Program-made: the position numbers and the translations under genes
Shown: positions 38,810 to 49,154 of the stretch, piece by piece
Numbering within the stretch: position 1 is the first letter of the stretch
Layout of the letters: every line of letters starts with the position of its first letter
Origin: Bettongia penicillata ogilbyi
Lineage: Eukaryota > Chordata > Mammalia > Diprotodontia > Potoroidae
NCBI GenBank assembly: GCA_023548195.1
Contig: JAJHZJ010000754.1
Location: 1,425,001-1,489,000, forward strand
DNA length: 64,000 nucleotides
Direction of reading: 5' to 3'
Notes under the pieces: generated by a model
Database searches by the model: none
The model's input: the letters and a program-made list of their open reading frames with translations, nothing else
What the model was told of the DNA's origin: nothing

Positions 38810-39250
38810 GATCCTTTCAACAACCCTGTGAAGTAGCTGCTATAATTATCCCTATTTGAAGGATAAGAAAACTGACAGGCTAAATCATTTGCTCAGGGTC
38901 ACATAAACATTTTTTAAGAGCTTACTAACAGCTAGGCTCTGTGCAAAGCACTAGGAATATAAAGAAAAAGCAAAAAAAAAAAATAAATAAAAGACCCTGA
39001 CCTCAAGAAGCTTCTATTCCAGTGAGAGAGGCAACATGAACACAGATTAGCAGATACACAGGACAAATATGGAGTGGGGATGGACAGGAACATTAGAGGG
39101 AAGGCTCTAGCAGCTGGGAGAGTCCAGGAAATACCTCCTGTGGAAGGAGGTTCTAAAGCAGAGTCTCAAGGAGGGCCAGAGAAACCAAGAGCAACCCAAG
39201 AGAGTTGAGAGCTCAGTAGTAAGACCTGAGCCGCTCTCCAATCAGCACCA
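38810..39250 (-). mobile_element. MIR end and L2 region, antisense
   Basis: 38810-38905: 'caacaaccctgtgaagtagc' and 'ttgctcagggtcacataaac'. 38906-39230: L2 ('gagcttactaacagctaggc', 'cctgacctcaagaagcttct', 'tctcaaggagggccagag'). Confidence 0.7.
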
Positions 39251-39259
39251 GCATGGCAA

Positions 39260-39940
39260 CAGACGGAACGGTATCAGAAAGAATCCATCCTTACGACATC
39301 ACTTACACAAACCCAAAGAAAGAAAGGGAAGCGGGCAGAGGATGAAGGAGGTGGGCAGCAGAAGCCAATCACAGGCGTTCACGTAAATGACCTTGGAATT
39401 TTAGGAAACCTGGGAGAACGGAGAACTCCAATGGATTAAAACAAATCGATGGCTGAGCCTGAAGCATATCCCTCAGGAGGACAGCAAATCTTATTTTTAC
39501 ACTTTTTAAAAACAGAGATGGGCTATGCTAAATAAAGCCTTGAAATAAACTCTCCAGGAAAAAAAATGCAAGCAGGAATTCTGCCTGACAGCTCGGAACA
39601 TTTCGGTAACACTGAAGACCAAATCTCTGGGCTGATAACGAGATTCTCCACTAAGCCTGGAGGTTATTGGGAATTTCTTGATACTCTACAGGAGTTTACT
39701 TTGCTTTTCATGGATCTGAGGCTCTCGGGGAAATAATTTCTTTTTCTATAACTCAAAGCAATTATACTCTCTTAAGCCCTGTGCGGGCCTGGATCAGGGA
39801 CGCTTCATCCTTACATTTCAATATAATATCAAATTCAAGTTCTGGGAAGATCAATTATGACTGAAAAAGTCTGGGAATGTTCGCCAGTTATTTGCATCGA
39901 TCGCACTGATGTGCAAGAATTTAACCCTAAATTCCTGCGT
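39260..39940. promoter_or_regulatory. Candidate conserved non-coding element
   Basis: About 680 bp free of repeats. POU octamer complement ATTTGCAT (39890-39897) overlaps ATCGATCG (39896-39903). Also 'gaagccaatcacaggcg', 'atcaattatgactg', 'cgataacgag'-like 'ctgataacgagattctcc'. Terminates at a SINE head (39945). Confidence 0.52.
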
Positions 39941-39944
39941 GCTT

Positions 39945-40610
39945 TTGCATATTGGATTTGGAGTCTGGGGACCTGTGGTCCAACTGAGGCTCTGACTATT
40001 TGCATGATTTGGGGCAAAAGACTTCACTTTCCTGCTCTTGTCTCCTCATCTGTAAGACATGAAAATATTGGACGGGGGAGGATAAGGTCCTTTTTCGGCC
40101 CTAAATTTATAATATTAATAATAATAGCTAACGTTGACATAGGACTACTATATACCAGGCACTGTATGAGGGGAAGGTGCTATTGTTATCCTTATTTTAC
40201 AGATGAGGACACTGAGGCAGGCAGAGGTGAAATGACCTGTCCCGGGTCACACAGCTAGTCAGTGTCTGAGGTTAGATTTGAATTCTGGTCTTCCTGACTC
40301 CAGGTCTGGTAGCCTATCCAGTGTGCTATCTACCTGTTCTATGCCTAAATCTATGACAAGGAGGCATAGAGGAGACAGCTTTGACTTGGAGTAGGAAAAT
40401 GCCATGTTGAATCTTGCCTCATATTCTAGTAAGATGACCCTGGATCAATCACTTAACAGCTCTTAACCTTAGTTTCTTCATCTGTAAAATGGGACTAACA
40501 GTATCCACTTTGCAGGGTCATAAATTTAGAGCTGGCAAAGAAACCTCATTAGTCATGTAGCCCAAGTCCCCCACTCCAGTGAGGAAGAAACCAGTTCCCT
40601 GTGACCTGCC
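39945..40610. mobile_element. Cluster of MIR-type SINEs in both orientations
   Basis: 39945-40100 sense ('atttggagtctggggacctg'); 40105-40345 antisense, well preserved ('tattttacagatgaggacac', 'tcccgggtcacacagctagt'); 40360-40510 sense ('cttcatctgtaaaatgggac'); 40515-40605 antisense ('taaatttagagctggcaaag'). Confidence 0.75.
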
Positions 40611-40619
40611 CAAATAGCC

Positions 40620-40945
40620 ATTCTCATTTTGTATTGTGCTGGAAGGTTTATAATTGTGAAGTGTTTTTAGTGTCTCTGATACTCGCAACAGCCCAGTGAG
40701 ACAGGCGCTACTATTATCTCCACTTTACAGACTAGGAAAGAGAAACAGAGAGAGATTGAGGGATTTGTCCCATAGCACACAGCTATGTAAGATACAGTAT
40801 ATGAACTCACTCTTTCTTTTCTCTAAGATCAGAGTTCTACTATCACACCTAATAGCATCCTGGCAGGTAGTTAAAGGGTGGAGCTGGGCACTGAACCCAG
40901 ATCCCCTGACTTCCCAGGCCAGCTACTGTACTCTACTGAATCAGA
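40620..40945 (-). mobile_element. MIR-type SINE pieces, antisense
   Basis: 'ctccactttacagactagga', 'cccatagcacacagctatgt' and 'ctgggcactgaacccagatc' 'ccctgacttcccagg'. Likely two overlapping copies. Confidence 0.6.
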
Positions 40946-41039
40946 TGATGAAATAATGTTTGTAAATTTCAACTTATTCAGCTCCTCACCAGCAGCCTTG
41001 CCCACCTTGGAGAGACTCTAGTCTGCAGCCTGCTCTCCT

Positions 41040-41175
41040 GATCAGCAGTCAATAAACATTTATTAAGCACCTATTACGTGCCAGGCATTATGCTGAGCAT
41101 TGGAGATACAAAAAGAAGGGAAAAAAACCCCGCAACAGTTCTGACTCTCAAGGAATTCATAATCTAATGATTGCT
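41040..41175 (-). mobile_element. L2 LINE 3' end, antisense
   Basis: 'aataaacatttattaagcac' 'ctattacgtgccaggcatta' and 'gactctcaaggaattcataa' 'tctaatga'. Well preserved. Confidence 0.85.
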
Positions 41176-41234
41176 AAATTTCTGGCCAGAATCGCTGTTT
41201 TTTGAATAGTCCCAGACTTACTTCGGTTCCAGCA

Positions 41235-41610
41235 AGTCACTCTCTGTCCCCTTCTAACCCCTCACCAGCAGTCTTCCCCCTTGTGGCTGTCACTCCCCAT
41301 CTCCTTCCAGCTCCCCTTTATATTCTGTCTTTCCTAATTAGAACATAAGCTCCCTGACTCTCTCTTTCTCTCTCTCCTCCATTCTCTTTCTCCTATTCTT
41401 TCTCTCCCTATTTATCCTATTTATCTATCTACCTATTACTCTATCTTTTTTTAACCAAATCTCTAAAGTATTTGTAAACCTTATAGCACTATGCAAATTT
41501 TCCCTATTAAGATATGAGCTCCTTGAGAACAGGGGACTGGCTTCTCTTTCTGTACTTCCAGCACTTAGTATAGTGGTTTGCACATAGAAAACACTTAATA
41601 AATGTTTTGC
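41235..41610 (+). mobile_element. L2 3' region interrupted by a CT/TCTA tract
   Basis: 41240-41355 ('aattagaacataagctccct') and 41500-41610 ('agatatgagctccttgagaa' 'caggggactgg', 'acacttaataaatgttttgc') are L2. Low-complexity CTCT/TCTA at 41356-41450 separates them, and ATTC repeats follow (41612-41632). Confidence 0.72.
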
Positions 41611-41784
41611 CATTCATTCATTCATACATTCATCTTAATGATTTTCCTACTTTACAAGTCATTGGCATGTGTGAAGGGTAGAGAATACTAAAGAAGTAAA
41701 GTCAGATGCTGGAATAGGACTGGAATTGAGGAGATAGGTAGAGACACGACCAATGAAACCCAAGTTTGTTGATGGCTTTCCTAA

Positions 41785-41850
41785 TTAATGAAATTCAGTA
41801 AACATTTATTAAGCACCTACTATGTTACAGGCAAACGAGGAACAGGAAAG
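41785..41850 (-). mobile_element. L2 LINE 3' end, antisense fragment
   Basis: 'attcagtaaacatttattaa' 'gcacctactatgttacaggc'. Confidence 0.75.
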
Positions 41851-41939
41851 AGTCATTGACTGAAAGTGAGATGGGTGGGAAGGAAAAAAGTCTCTAATAA
41901 AACCAGGGAAACAAAGTGATTTCCATAAAGACAAATGGG

Positions 41940-42420
41940 AGGCTGGCTCACCATCCCTGTGAGCACACACTGTGATATAATTGGGTTGTTACGGCATCAT
42001 CTCTAATCAATAATATCCACAGTTGCCATGGCCTGCACAGCCCAAATCTCGCTCCTAGCCAAGACACAGCAGGCTGTTAAAAGACCCAATAGTTCTTCCT
42101 CGCTAATGGGTGGCATGCTCCCTCAGCCCTGCTGATTTTTTTTTTTTTGCTTTAAACTAAACCCAAATTCCAATAATTGTTTAATGTTTATTTTTATTTA
42201 GTTCTGGTTCAGATCCTTGGTTTTGTTTTCCTGACAGCAATTGATATCTGGCTTGTGGTGGTTGGGTCTCGTTAAGGTGTAAACCACTCTTGGACATGCA
42301 CACTCCCTTGCAAATGTACCCACTCTGCCCCATAGGAAGCTGTTAATTTCAGCTGGCCAGCGGTCATCCTTGCTCAGGTCCATGGATATACCTGGGCAAT
42401 GAGAAGACTCTATCTTAGGT
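41940..42420. promoter_or_regulatory. Candidate conserved non-coding element
   Basis: Repeat-free. Shows forkhead-type TGTTTATTT (42185-42193), a T-box-like AGGTGT (42275-42280) overlapping GTAAAC, RUNX-like TGTGGT (42254-42259) and AACCAC (42282-42287), 'ctctaatcaataatatcc' and 'ttccaataattgttta'. Motif content is suggestive only. Confidence 0.5.
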
Positions 42421-42424
42421 CCTC

Positions 42425-42905
42425 TGAGAACTGGAGAGCCTGGAACAGGGTAGGAGAAAGTGGGAATCCATCCACCTTTCTCAAGCGTTTCTCAGATGGT
42501 TCTTGCAGAGGGAAATGTAAAGGACCATTTTCCTTCCTCTTCCCATAAATGCATATCCATCATGTTCACCAAAGGAGGCTCATTTTTCCTTTGGGGAGTG
42601 AACAATGTCTGAAGACTGGCTTCTACACTCTGGCTGCCTAGCATTTTTGGAAGGATCTTTTATCTACTTATATTTTATGTCTTTTTTTTTAATTAAAGTT
42701 CACACAGCGACATACTGGAAACAAGCCTGGTAGAAAAGACATTTTTTCTCTCCTCACTCCTCCACCCTATTTATATTAAGAATAAACTGGTGTTTAGGTT
42801 TCTGCAACCTTGATGAGCTACCTCAAAAGGGCCCAGAATGTTGCAAAGGAAAAACAGAACTTTTCTCCCTTTCCCTTATAAATGGAAGAGAAGGCCCATT
42901 AGAAA
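42425..42905. other. Unassigned sequence
   Basis: No clear repeat. 'ttttttttaattaaagttca' and a T/C-rich stretch near 42740 are the only simple features. Confidence 0.3.
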
Positions 42906-42909
42906 GAGA

Positions 42910-43240
42910 GTTGTGTAATGCAGGAGAAAGAGACCTGGCTGGCTTTGGCCTGAAGGGGACTGGGTTTGAATCCTGACTCTGACAATTCTTATCTATGTAA
43001 CCTTGGACAAATGTGGGCCTCAATTTTCTTCTCTGTAAAGTGAAAGGATGAGATTGGATTAAGAGTTTTTACCCTGGCATCTGTGAACTTGTGTGACACT
43101 GGGCAAATCAGTTAACTCAGTTTCCTCATCTGTAAAATGAGCTGAAGAAGGAAATGGCAAACCATTACAGTATCATTGCCAAGAAAACCCCAAATGGGTC
43201 TGAAGAGTCAGATCCAACTGAAAATGACTGAACAACGAAA
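42910..43240 (+). mobile_element. MIR-like SINE joined to a MAR1 3' body
   Basis: 42910-43065: 'aatcctgactctgacaattc', 'tcaattttcttctctgtaaa'. 43085-43240: 'gcaaatcagttaactcagtt', 'gctgaagaaggaaatggcaa', 'ctgaaaatgactgaac'. Confidence 0.8.
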
Positions 43241-43244
43241 ATTG

Positions 43245-43425
43245 AGGTGAGAAGTGGTAAAGGCTGAACTTGTATTATCGTGTTATAAGCAGAGGGACAG
43301 GAATGGTATTGAGCCAGTAGAATTGATGAGCCTTGGAAACTGATTGGATAAGTGAGGCAAAGGTGAATGAAAAGTTAAAGATAATTTTGAGGTTGGAGAC
43401 CTGAAAGATAATGAAAAATGGTAAT
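43245..43425 (-). mobile_element. Internal L2 fragment, antisense
   Basis: 'tagaattgatgagccttgga' 'aactgattggataag' and 'ttttgaggttggagacctga' parallel the internal L2 segment near 33050. Confidence 0.5.
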
Positions 43426-43499
43426 ATTCTCAACAAAATGAGGAAATTTTAGAGATTTTAGCTTATTAGGGAAAAGTTCCTAGTAATTAAAAGTATTCA

Positions 43500-44025
43500 A
43501 GAGGGATCATAGATTTAGAGCTGAAACAGACCCCAGAGCCTAATTCCCTCATTTTACAAATGAAGTGATGCCCAGAGAGGTTAAGTAAATTGCTCAAAGC
43601 TACACAGGTGGGAATTCAAACCTACTTCCTCTGATTCCAAACCCAGCACTTCTTTCTACTGTGTCACTGATGTGAAGCTGGAAGGGGCCTCATTGATCTA
43701 TTGGTCTGAGCTCCTCATTTTACAGCTAAGGAACCTGATAGGAAAGTCAGTGTTGTGAGGCTCCAGTGAGGTCGTATTTGTAAAGTATTTGGCCGATCAC
43801 ATCATTCATTTGTGAAGCACCTACTGTGTGCCAAATACTATGCCAAGTGCTGGGGATACAAAGGAAGCCAGAAACAGTCCCTGCTCTCAAGGAGTTTACA
43901 TATGAATGAGAGAGAGAATAGGTATAACATGGTTTATATAATTATAACTAAGGAACAGACTCTTGGGCAACTATAAGTTGGACTCAGTGGTCCCTTCTAA
44001 CCTGACAATTCTGTGATGCCACCAC
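43500..44025 (-). mobile_element. MIR-like SINEs and L2 tail, antisense
   Basis: 43505-43675 ('catagatttagagctgaaac', 'tgcccagagaggttaagtaa'); 43675-43760 second head-less copy ('ctggaaggggcctcattgat'); 43800-43935 L2 ('gaagcacctactgtgtgcca', 'ctgctctcaaggagtttaca'); 43978-44020 a sense SINE end. Confidence 0.72.
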
Positions 44026-44121
44026 AGTCTTTAAAATCTGTGGGAAACTGAGATTTTTAAGGGTTGGCCAAACCCAGAATCCCAAAGAGCTATGAGAATT
44101 AAGAACAGAATATCATTTCCC

Positions 44122-44162
44122 CATTAGTTCATAACAGAACTAGAGTCTGTTATGAACTAATG
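44122..44162. repeat. Perfect 17-bp inverted repeat (hairpin)
   Basis: Arms cattagttcataacaga (44122-44138) and tctgttatgaactaatg (44146-44162) are exact reverse complements with a 7-nt loop actagag. The longest perfect hairpin I found here. No transposon ends, T-run or gene adjoin it. Confidence 0.95.
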
Positions 44163-44164
44163 CT

Positions 44165-44545
44165 GTATGTGAAAGGATGATTATTAGACACTCAAACAAC
44201 TGTTGTAACGTCTTGACTGGGAAACATGTATGTGACTCCAAGACTGTCACTCTATCCACTCTCCACCTGGATGTACAAGAGTTTCCTAATTAGTCTCCCT
44301 ACACCCAAGCTTTCTTTCCCCTTTGCAATTCATCCTCCAAACAGTTTCCAAATTAATATTCTCAAAGCACAGATCTGATCACATGACTCTCTTGCTCCAA
44401 AAGCTCCAAGGGCTTCCAAAATTCTCAAGGATAACATACAAACTCTTCAGTTTCACATTTAAAGTCCTTCACAATCTGACTCCTCTTTATCTTTCCAGAA
44501 TAATTATAAATTACCTCCCTTCATCCCCAGAACTCTAAGTTACAG
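44165..44545 (+). mobile_element. L2 LINE internal/3' region
   Basis: 'gtttcctaattagtctccct', 'cagatctgatcacatgactc' 'tcttgctccaaaagc', 'ggcttccaaaattctcaagg', 'aaagtccttcacaatctgac' 'tcctctttatctttcc' are the sense strand of the L2 region seen antisense at 32100-33150. Confidence 0.8.
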
Positions 44546-44549
44546 TCAA

Positions 44550-45290
44550 CTGGCTCTAACTTCTTGTTTGGAACTGAAATTCTAAAGTTTGTAGCTTCAA
44601 ACATGGACCATTTTTTCTGGCAGCAATCTGAATTCCAATTAATTAGTATTTGGTCATCAATATTTAAAATTTTGGGGAGGTTTTCATGTATTATTTCCTG
44701 CAGTATTGCATCCAGATTTTAAAAATTATCATGTTTTTCTCAGAAATCTATGATTTTTCAGTTGTCTCTGCATGATCTGACATCAAGGGAAGTAGCTTTT
44801 TATGTTAATTCATGTGTTATTTTAAAGTTGTCTTTTGTTTCTGTTCTGCTAAATTTTCTTCCACTCCCATATTTTTTAGTTCCAATTATCATTCTCTTTT
44901 TCAAAGTCTCTACATGTTGAAAAGATTCTCATGTGTTCTAAATTATATACTGTGTCGTTTGTTTTCATTATTTCTGCTTTGAAGGCTTTAATTTAAGGCC
45001 TAACTTCAATTTTTTTCTTTTTTGATGTCTCATTTCTTTCTGAACCATTCTCAAATTTGCTGTTCCATGATTGTTCTATGATGTCTTGGGAATCCTCCTA
45101 AATTCTCTTTTTCATTGGCGGTTTTGCTTAATTTTCCCTCATCCTCTATTATTTATTCAATGTGTCATGGATTTGAAAAAGAATTTTAATAATTAATTTT
45201 TAATAATTTAAATCATAATAATTACTCATTATTCCTTTTTCCATTATGGATCCATTTATGTTTGGACATTAGGTTTACACTCAGCCTCTT
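44550..45290. other. AT-rich block, possibly decayed LINE
   Basis: About 740 bp, T-rich on the plus strand ('cttttgtttctgttctgcta', 'tttttcaaagtctctac'), reminiscent of the complement of a LINE coiled-coil region, but no landmark is firm. 45180-45235 is nearly pure AT. Confidence 0.3.
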
Positions 45291-45359
45291 AGACTGTCTG
45301 TCTTCAGTCTTTTTCTTGTATACTCATTAGACTGTCTCTGAGTTTCTTCCTCACTCTTT

Positions 45360-45690
45360 GAGAATCATAGAATGTAAGAGCTGAAAGGGCCCCTCACTGG
45401 CCATCTAGTCTAATTCACATACAAAATGAATCCTCACTATGGTATAACAGTCAAATGGTCTTCTAAGCTTTTGTCTGAAGACTCTCAAGGAGGGGAAAAA
45501 CTACTACCTCTTGAGGAAGCCTGTTCCAGTTTTGGGGACTCTAAATTGTTAGAAAAGTCACCTTTTTATCCACTGCTGTGGTATATACCTTTTCTCCTCA
45601 ATAGACTCTTGAGATAGGGCATCAGTGTCCTCAAGTTAGAGGGTTAGACAATCTGGCTGAGTCTCTGCTCAAAGCAGAGTTAGCAGTTAG
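45360..45690 (+). mobile_element. L3/CR1 LINE 3' region
   Basis: 'gaatcatagaatgtaagagc' 'tgaaagggcccctcactggc' 'catctagtct', 'ctacctcttgaggaagcctg' 'ttccagttttgg' and 'gttagaaaagtcacctttt' follow L3/CR1 order. Confidence 0.75.
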
Positions 45691-45709
45691 CAGACTGACT
45701 CCCAGTATG

Positions 45710-46095
45710 AGGTGCTCCATCTCCTACCTCCATTTCTTTCCATGCTTGGGGATGGACACTGTTCTTTCTTTGAACTCTTGCAACTGCTAGATCCCTTCAA
45801 GGCTTAGCTGAGGATTCATCTCCTTCAAGAATACTCTAATTATTCATGTACCCCCTAACACTCTGAAAACAGCTTATATACATTCTACATTTACGTAAGA
45901 TGGTAGGATCATAGGTTTAGAGCACAAAGGGACATTAAAAAGTCATTTGATCTAACATCTAGTCATCCTATAGATAAGGGAACTTAGCCCTAGATATGCA
46001 AAGTGACTTGGTTAAGGTAAATTGATGATTTGGAATTTGAGCTCTGGTTCTCCAGCTCCAAATTTGAACACTCTTTCCACTGGGCCATGTCTATG
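45710..46095. mobile_element. L2 (sense) followed by MIR-like SINE (antisense)
   Basis: 45770-45895: 'cccttcaaggcttagctgag' 'gattcatctccttcaag'. 45905-46090: 'aggatcataggtttagagca' 'caaagggacatt', 'aacttagccctagatatgca' and a degraded end 'ctctttccactgggcc'. Confidence 0.68.
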
Positions 46096-46244
46096 TCTAG
46101 CCTTAACTCAAGAGTCACACTAACTATGACGTACTAATGACAAGTTCTTGTATAGAATGTTTCTTCTCTGATGCCACTTTTACCAATTCCCCCTCAAGTA
46201 GGGCTGAAAGTGGTTCTGGAAAAGTAGAGGAGATTTCTCGAGAA

Positions 46245-46435
46245 GATACATCATGTCATATTACCAACTTAGCTCCTTATTAGTAATTTGCCATCGCATC
46301 ATATTAATATTTGTTTTTGCTAATACAATGCAAAAGTCTTATCGCATTAGCAACTCTCCCATCACATTAGGGGAAACAAATGCTAATGTAATACAATATG
46401 AGGATGACATGATCTGATGGAGAATAGCTAATATA
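46245..46435. other. AT-rich block with dispersed inverted repeats
   Basis: ATCATGTCAT (46250-46259) and its complement ATGACATGAT (46404-46413) bracket a core with several 'catcgcat', 'tcgcattag', 'tcacattag' and 'tgctaatg' words in both orientations. It could be a short foldback element or chance in AT-rich DNA. Confidence 0.35.
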
Positions 46436-46594
46436 ATCAGACTCTCCTACTATATTAGTACTGGGATGCTAGTTTCCTTTTGATCAATACTGGTAAATAA
46501 AATATGTGATTAGATCTACGTATCTCCAATGAGGAGAGTAAGGCAGGTCAGCTATCTTGGATGGACAGCTAGTGAGATTCTGGAACAGGACAGA

Positions 46595-46765
46595 TTAACA
46601 CAAAATCATAGATTTAGAGATAGAAGGGACCTCAGAGGTCATTTAGTTCAACTCCATTTTACAGATAAGAAAAGTGAGGTCCAGAAACAGAAAGTAAATC
46701 CGCCATGGTAAACTGGGATTTGAACTCAAGTCCAATGACTCCAAAATTCAGTACTCTTTCCTCTC
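46595..46765 (-). mobile_element. MIR-like SINE, antisense
   Basis: 'atcatagatttagagataga' 'agggacctcagaggtcattt' and 'gggatttgaactcaagtcca', a well-preserved copy. Confidence 0.8.
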
Positions 46766-46824
46766 TCTCTTTGGAAAGCCCCAACTCTCACACGATCTAA
46801 ATCATAAAGCCAAAAGAGTTTCTG

Positions 46825-47275
46825 GTAGGTAGCCTGAGGTAGCAGAAAGAACATTGGGTTTTGTATCAAAGGATCTGGGGTTGAATTCTCCACTTGGTTC
46901 CTTACTTCTTGTGTGATTCTGGGCAATGGAGCACTTTGGAGACCAGTGAGAAGAAGGCAACCAGGATGGGGAAAGATCTCAAGAAACATACCATGAGAGG
47001 ATGTGTTGATGGAAGTTGGAATGTGTAGCCTGAGAAGAGAAGACTCTCTACATTCCAGTATTTGAGGGGCAGTCACATGGAAGAGGGATGGGACTTGTTC
47101 TCCTTGACCACAGAGGACAGAATCAGAAGCAACAAGTAGACACCAAAAAATAGCAAATTCAGATCTGATGTAAGGAAAAAGACATCAACAATGAGAGCTA
47201 TTCCAAAGTAGAATGGTCCACACTGGGAAGCAGTGGGGTCCACCTCTCTGAGATTACCAAGCACAGGATCATTTG
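46825..47275 (-). mobile_element. SINE (sense) and L3/CR1 LINE (antisense)
   Basis: 46825-46928 sense SINE ('tcaaaggatctggggttgaa'). 46930-47265 antisense L3/CR1: 'agaaggcaaccaggatgggg', 'gcctgagaagagaagactct', 'tgatgtaaggaaaaagacat', 'ttccaaagtagaatggtcca'. It gives 116- and 63-codon spurious frames. Confidence 0.78.
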
Positions 47276-47354
47276 CTGATCACTACATTTTTTTCAGGTG
47301 TGAGTTACCACTGATGTCCCTGCTGAAGTCTGGAGAAAGCTCTCCTCTTTCTGG

Positions 47355-47590
47355 GCCTCAACAAGCAGAGTAGAAAGAGGGAAAGTCAGTCAACAGGCAG
47401 AGTAGAAAGAAGGAGAGAAAGATAAAGGAGAGAAAGAAAAACACGGGCAAGATAGAGTGAGAGAGACAGAGAGAGAAGGGAAAAGTGAGATGGACAGAGA
47501 GAGCAGAGACAGACAGATATGACGTCAGAAATGAGAAGGGAGGGACGAAGGCAGGAGAGAGTGAGAGTGAGACCAGGAACGAGACAGACC
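47355..47590. repeat. Purine-rich tract with a short direct repeat
   Basis: GAGA/GAAAG low-complexity. 'caacaagcagagtagaaaga' (47359) recurs as 'caacaggcagagtagaaaga' (47391), 32 bp apart. Confidence 0.82.
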
Positions 47591-48095
47591 ATTCAATTGT
47601 TCAGACTTTAATTTTCCATGGCAATAATGTTATTGGTGTGACAAGGTAGACCACTGTTGCCAAAGTTAATATATCAACTATTTGTGGACCTGGCAGAGTT
47701 AGTGCATTCTGAGAAGTGAGAAAAAAAGGAAAAAGACTAACCCTGAAATGATTTTGCTGACACAGTCAGAAACAGGCAGAAGGACCATGGGATAGATTCC
47801 CAACAAGTTCCAATAATCCAGACAAGAATATCTCATGAGATCAAACTCCATATACATATCCTAGTCTGGGTAAAATCATGCTTTCTTCCACAAATTTGGA
47901 ATTAATCAAGGAACAATATTTCTCAAGCACTTGTTATGAATCTAAGCTTTTTGGATTTGTCTTCCAACCCTCTCTCAAATCCCCACATCCAAAGGGAGAT
48001 CTTTGGGGATATCACAAGGTGATTCATAAATAGGTGCTGAATGGAATTGAATATGAATGAGAGTCAGTAGAGACAGATTATCTAGCAATATCATG
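47590..48095. other. Unassigned sequence
   Basis: Non-repetitive, no coding or conserved-element hallmarks beyond 'aaagttaatatatcaac'. A possible L2 end lies at 48025-48050. Confidence 0.3.
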
Positions 48096-48099
48096 TTGT

Positions 48100-48660
48100 G
48101 CTGGAAAGGATGTTATATTAGGAGTCTGAAGATCTGGGTTCAACTCATTCTTCTTACACTTATTACCTAGATGACCAATGCTAAGTCATCCCCACCTTTC
48201 TAGATTTTCCTCATTTGTAGAATGAGAGAGTTTGACTAGAAGGCCTTTATCTAGTTCTAGACTGATGATCCAAAGATCTTTGATATGGGCAGCTAGGGGG
48301 CACCATGGGGCACAGAACACCAGGCTTGGAGTCAAGAGAACCTGAGTTCAAATCCAACCTCAGATACTTATTAGCTGCATGACCCTGGACAAGTCACTTA
48401 ACCCTGTTTGCCTCAGCTTCCTCCTCTCTAAAATAAGCTGGAGAAGGAAATGGTGAGCTACTCCAGTATCTTTGCCAAGAAAAGTCATAAAGAATTGAAC
48501 ATGACTGGAAAATGATGGAAGAACAGCGATGATCTTTGAAAATGATAAATTGAGATGTCAATTCATCAAGAACGTATGGTTCTGTCGGTGCATCCCCAGA
48601 CCTGAGCACAGTTCCTTGTAGGAGCTTAATAAGTGCTTCCTGAATTCAATCAAATTAGGA
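48100..48660 (+). mobile_element. MIR-like SINE, MAR1 SINE and L2 tail, all sense
   Basis: 48100-48275 MIR-like ('ggagtctgaagatctgggtt', 'atttgtagaatgagagag'). 48290-48530 full MAR1 ('gcagctagggggcaccatgg', 'ggagaaggaaatggtgagct'). 48590-48650 L2 end ('aggagcttaataagtgcttc'). Confidence 0.85.
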
Positions 48661-48689
48661 TCTCCTTCCACTAACAGATCATAACTTGT

Positions 48690-49150
48690 ATATTACTTAA
48701 TTGGTCCATCTTAGAGGCCTGAAAGATGAATGACAAGGTTATATATATATATATTTTAAGGGTCAGAGAGACAGCATTTGAATTCAAGTCATTCGGATTC
48801 ATTACTTCCACTGGGCTACCTCATAATTCACAATCTTGAGGGCCTTTACTATCTTGATGACTCTTCTCTGGATGTTCTCCAGCTTTTCAATTTCTTCCCT
48901 AAAATATGGTGCTCAGAACTATGCACCACTCTAGATGTGATTTGACCTATACCTTTTAGTGCAGTTCAAGCCAGTGCTAACTTTCTTGTCCAACACATTA
49001 CAGTGTAGATGAACATTCAGTTTGCAGTCCACTAAAACCTCCAGATCTTTTTCAGCCAAAATGCAATTTAGTCACATCTCCCCCATCTTATCTTTGCTTT
49101 TTCTGAACCCAAGTAGAAGACTATACATTTTTTCTTATTAAATTTCATTT
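48690..49150 (+). mobile_element. L3/CR1 LINE, upstream 3' region
   Basis: 'ttgatgactcttctctggat' 'gttctccagcttttcaattt', 'atggtgctcagaactatgca', 'tgtgatttgacctatacctt', 'cctccagatctttttcagcc' are conserved CR1/L3 words. Contains (AT)n at 48740-48752. Confidence 0.8.
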
Positions 49151-49154
49151 TATT

